Source: Bacteroidales bacterium (GTDB taxonomy: Bacteria > Bacteroidota > Bacteroidia > Bacteroidales > JAADJA01). Taken from it: DNA of 64,000 bases. The position numbers and the translations under genes are program-made. The first letter of the stretch is position 1. Each line of letters opens with the position of its first letter. Under the pieces are notes generated by a model. It was given only the letters and a program-made list of their open reading frames with translations, had not been told where the DNA came from and made no database searches. The stretch spans positions 1-64,000 of the forward strand of contig JAGVPB010000030.1 in the NCBI GenBank assembly GCA_020052415.1, written 5' to 3'. Of this stretch, positions 63,505 to 64,000 are shown one piece after another.

Positions 63505-63993
63505 TTAGTCCCTGCAGAATTTGTCAATCATCTCCGGGAATTTGCTTTTAATTAATTCCTTTAACCGGGCTATATCTTTCAGATTAAACTCACCGGAGGT
63601 TGATAAAAATAATGTACGATTTTCCTCCGCCATCATAACTACAAAGCCTGAAATCACAGGGCCTTTCCGTTTAACCAACATTTCCACGTTATTCCCGCTG
63701 CTTTTCACTATTGCAAGGGCCTCATAACTCTGTGATTTAATTCTATCAGAAAACAAATTATAAATTTCTGAAACATTATAATCTGTTGTGGAATCTTGTT
63801 TAAACGAAATGAATTTAACTTCCAGATCATTGGATGAATTTTCTGAACTACAGGATAACATATTGGTTTCCATTTCCGCATAACGGAATCCCGGTTTGTC
63901 ACCATATTTATTGAGCAATTTATCAAGCGGATCAGACTGTGCCGTAAGAAATCCCGGTAAAATAAACATCGAAAGCAGGCAAATCAATTTCAT
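63505..63993 (-). CDS. DUF4252 secreted protein
   Basis: A 162-residue protein with a signal peptide (1-18, FLTAQ) and the DUF4252 layout: LLNKYGDKPGFRYAEME, a middle helix-strand region and a C-terminal VVMMAEENRTLFLSTSGEFNLKDIARL. Family members are small Bacteroidota envelope proteins, often near sigma factors, with no known activity. It ends at the window edge side; the 5' flank is only 7 nt, so its promoter and partners are not visible. Confidence 0.82.
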   Translation of the reverse strand: MKLICLLSMFILPGFLTAQSDPLDKLLNKYGDKPGFRYAEMETNMLSCSSENSSNDLEVKFISFKQDSTTDYNVSEIYNLFSDRIKSQSYEALAIVKSSGNNVEMLVKRKGPVISGFVVMMAEENRTLFLSTSGEFNLKDIARLKELIKSKFPEMIDKFCRD

Positions 63994-64000
63994 TGATTTC

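Noticed and set aside
1..64000. CRISPR arrays, tRNA and rRNA genes
   Set aside because: No regularly spaced identical repeats, no cloverleaf-like sequence and no rRNA-like block were seen by eye; a tRNAscan or CRISPR search was not possible here.

Overview
The window reads as chromosomal DNA of a Bacteroidota (Bacteroidetes) bacterium. The signs are many signal-peptide proteins with a C-terminal type IX secretion (T9SS) sorting domain, a PorW/SprE T9SS lipoprotein, two gingipain-like C25 peptidases, Bacteroidota-only families (DUF4296, DUF4252, DUF5686, IPExxxVDY) and the TAnnTTTG promoter element, often exactly TATCTTTG, in front of many genes. An aldehyde:ferredoxin oxidoreductase suggests an anaerobic or fermentative life. 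Order and genus cannot be fixed from the sequence alone. I saw no tRNA, rRNA, CRISPR array or full-length transposase.

Layout. 1-10.1 kb: DCC-family oxidoreductase, a truncated outer-membrane barrel remnant, two paralogous secreted proteins, a ClC channel, glutamine synthetase, and a deoC-AOR operon. 10.3-16.3 kb: FkbM methyltransferase, a T9SS-sorted redoxin interrupted by an in-frame UGA exactly at the first active-site cysteine (probable selenoprotein), a TPR protein, small lipoproteins and an OmpH-like protein. 16.4-23.5 kb: RecQ, KdsD, a DUF5686 protein and LptB. 23.5-35.6 kb: T9SS substrates (a seven-bladed propeller and two large C25 peptidases), an unusual duplicated repeat protein, and a PLP-dependent decarboxylase. 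35.7-45.5 kb: a LolC/E-like permease-methyltransferase-RbfA operon, LOG protein, a small kinase, dCMP deaminase, an outer-membrane protein, then RseP-Dxr-M23 peptidase. 45.8-54.5 kb: PorW, bactofilin, AtpZ, a small membrane protein, then the acpP-fabF-rnc-IPExxxVDY cluster, PurN, nitroreductase and O-methyltransferase. 54.5-64 kb: a basic-helix membrane protein, gamma carbonic anhydrase, polysaccharide deacetylase-like and GNAT pair, uracil phosphoribosyltransferase, a MacB-like permease, an MFS transporter and a DUF4252 protein.

Themes. Envelope biogenesis dominates: KdsD and LptB for LPS, RseP, OmpH-like, LolC/E-like, PorW, and at least five T9SS cargo proteins. The most striking observation is the UGA codon in the redoxin (positions 11266-11268), which gives a U-G-T-C motif and is followed about 15 nt later by a possible bacterial SECIS hairpin. 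The second theme is the intergenic DNA. It holds arrays of short repeated words such as GAACTCAGAAC, many perfect or near-perfect palindromes, a four-unit inverted palindrome array (25.25-25.39 kb) and a 286-bp element with 26-bp inverted ends (38.3-38.6 kb). Several of these words run into genes and supply start codons, C-termini or in-frame inserts.
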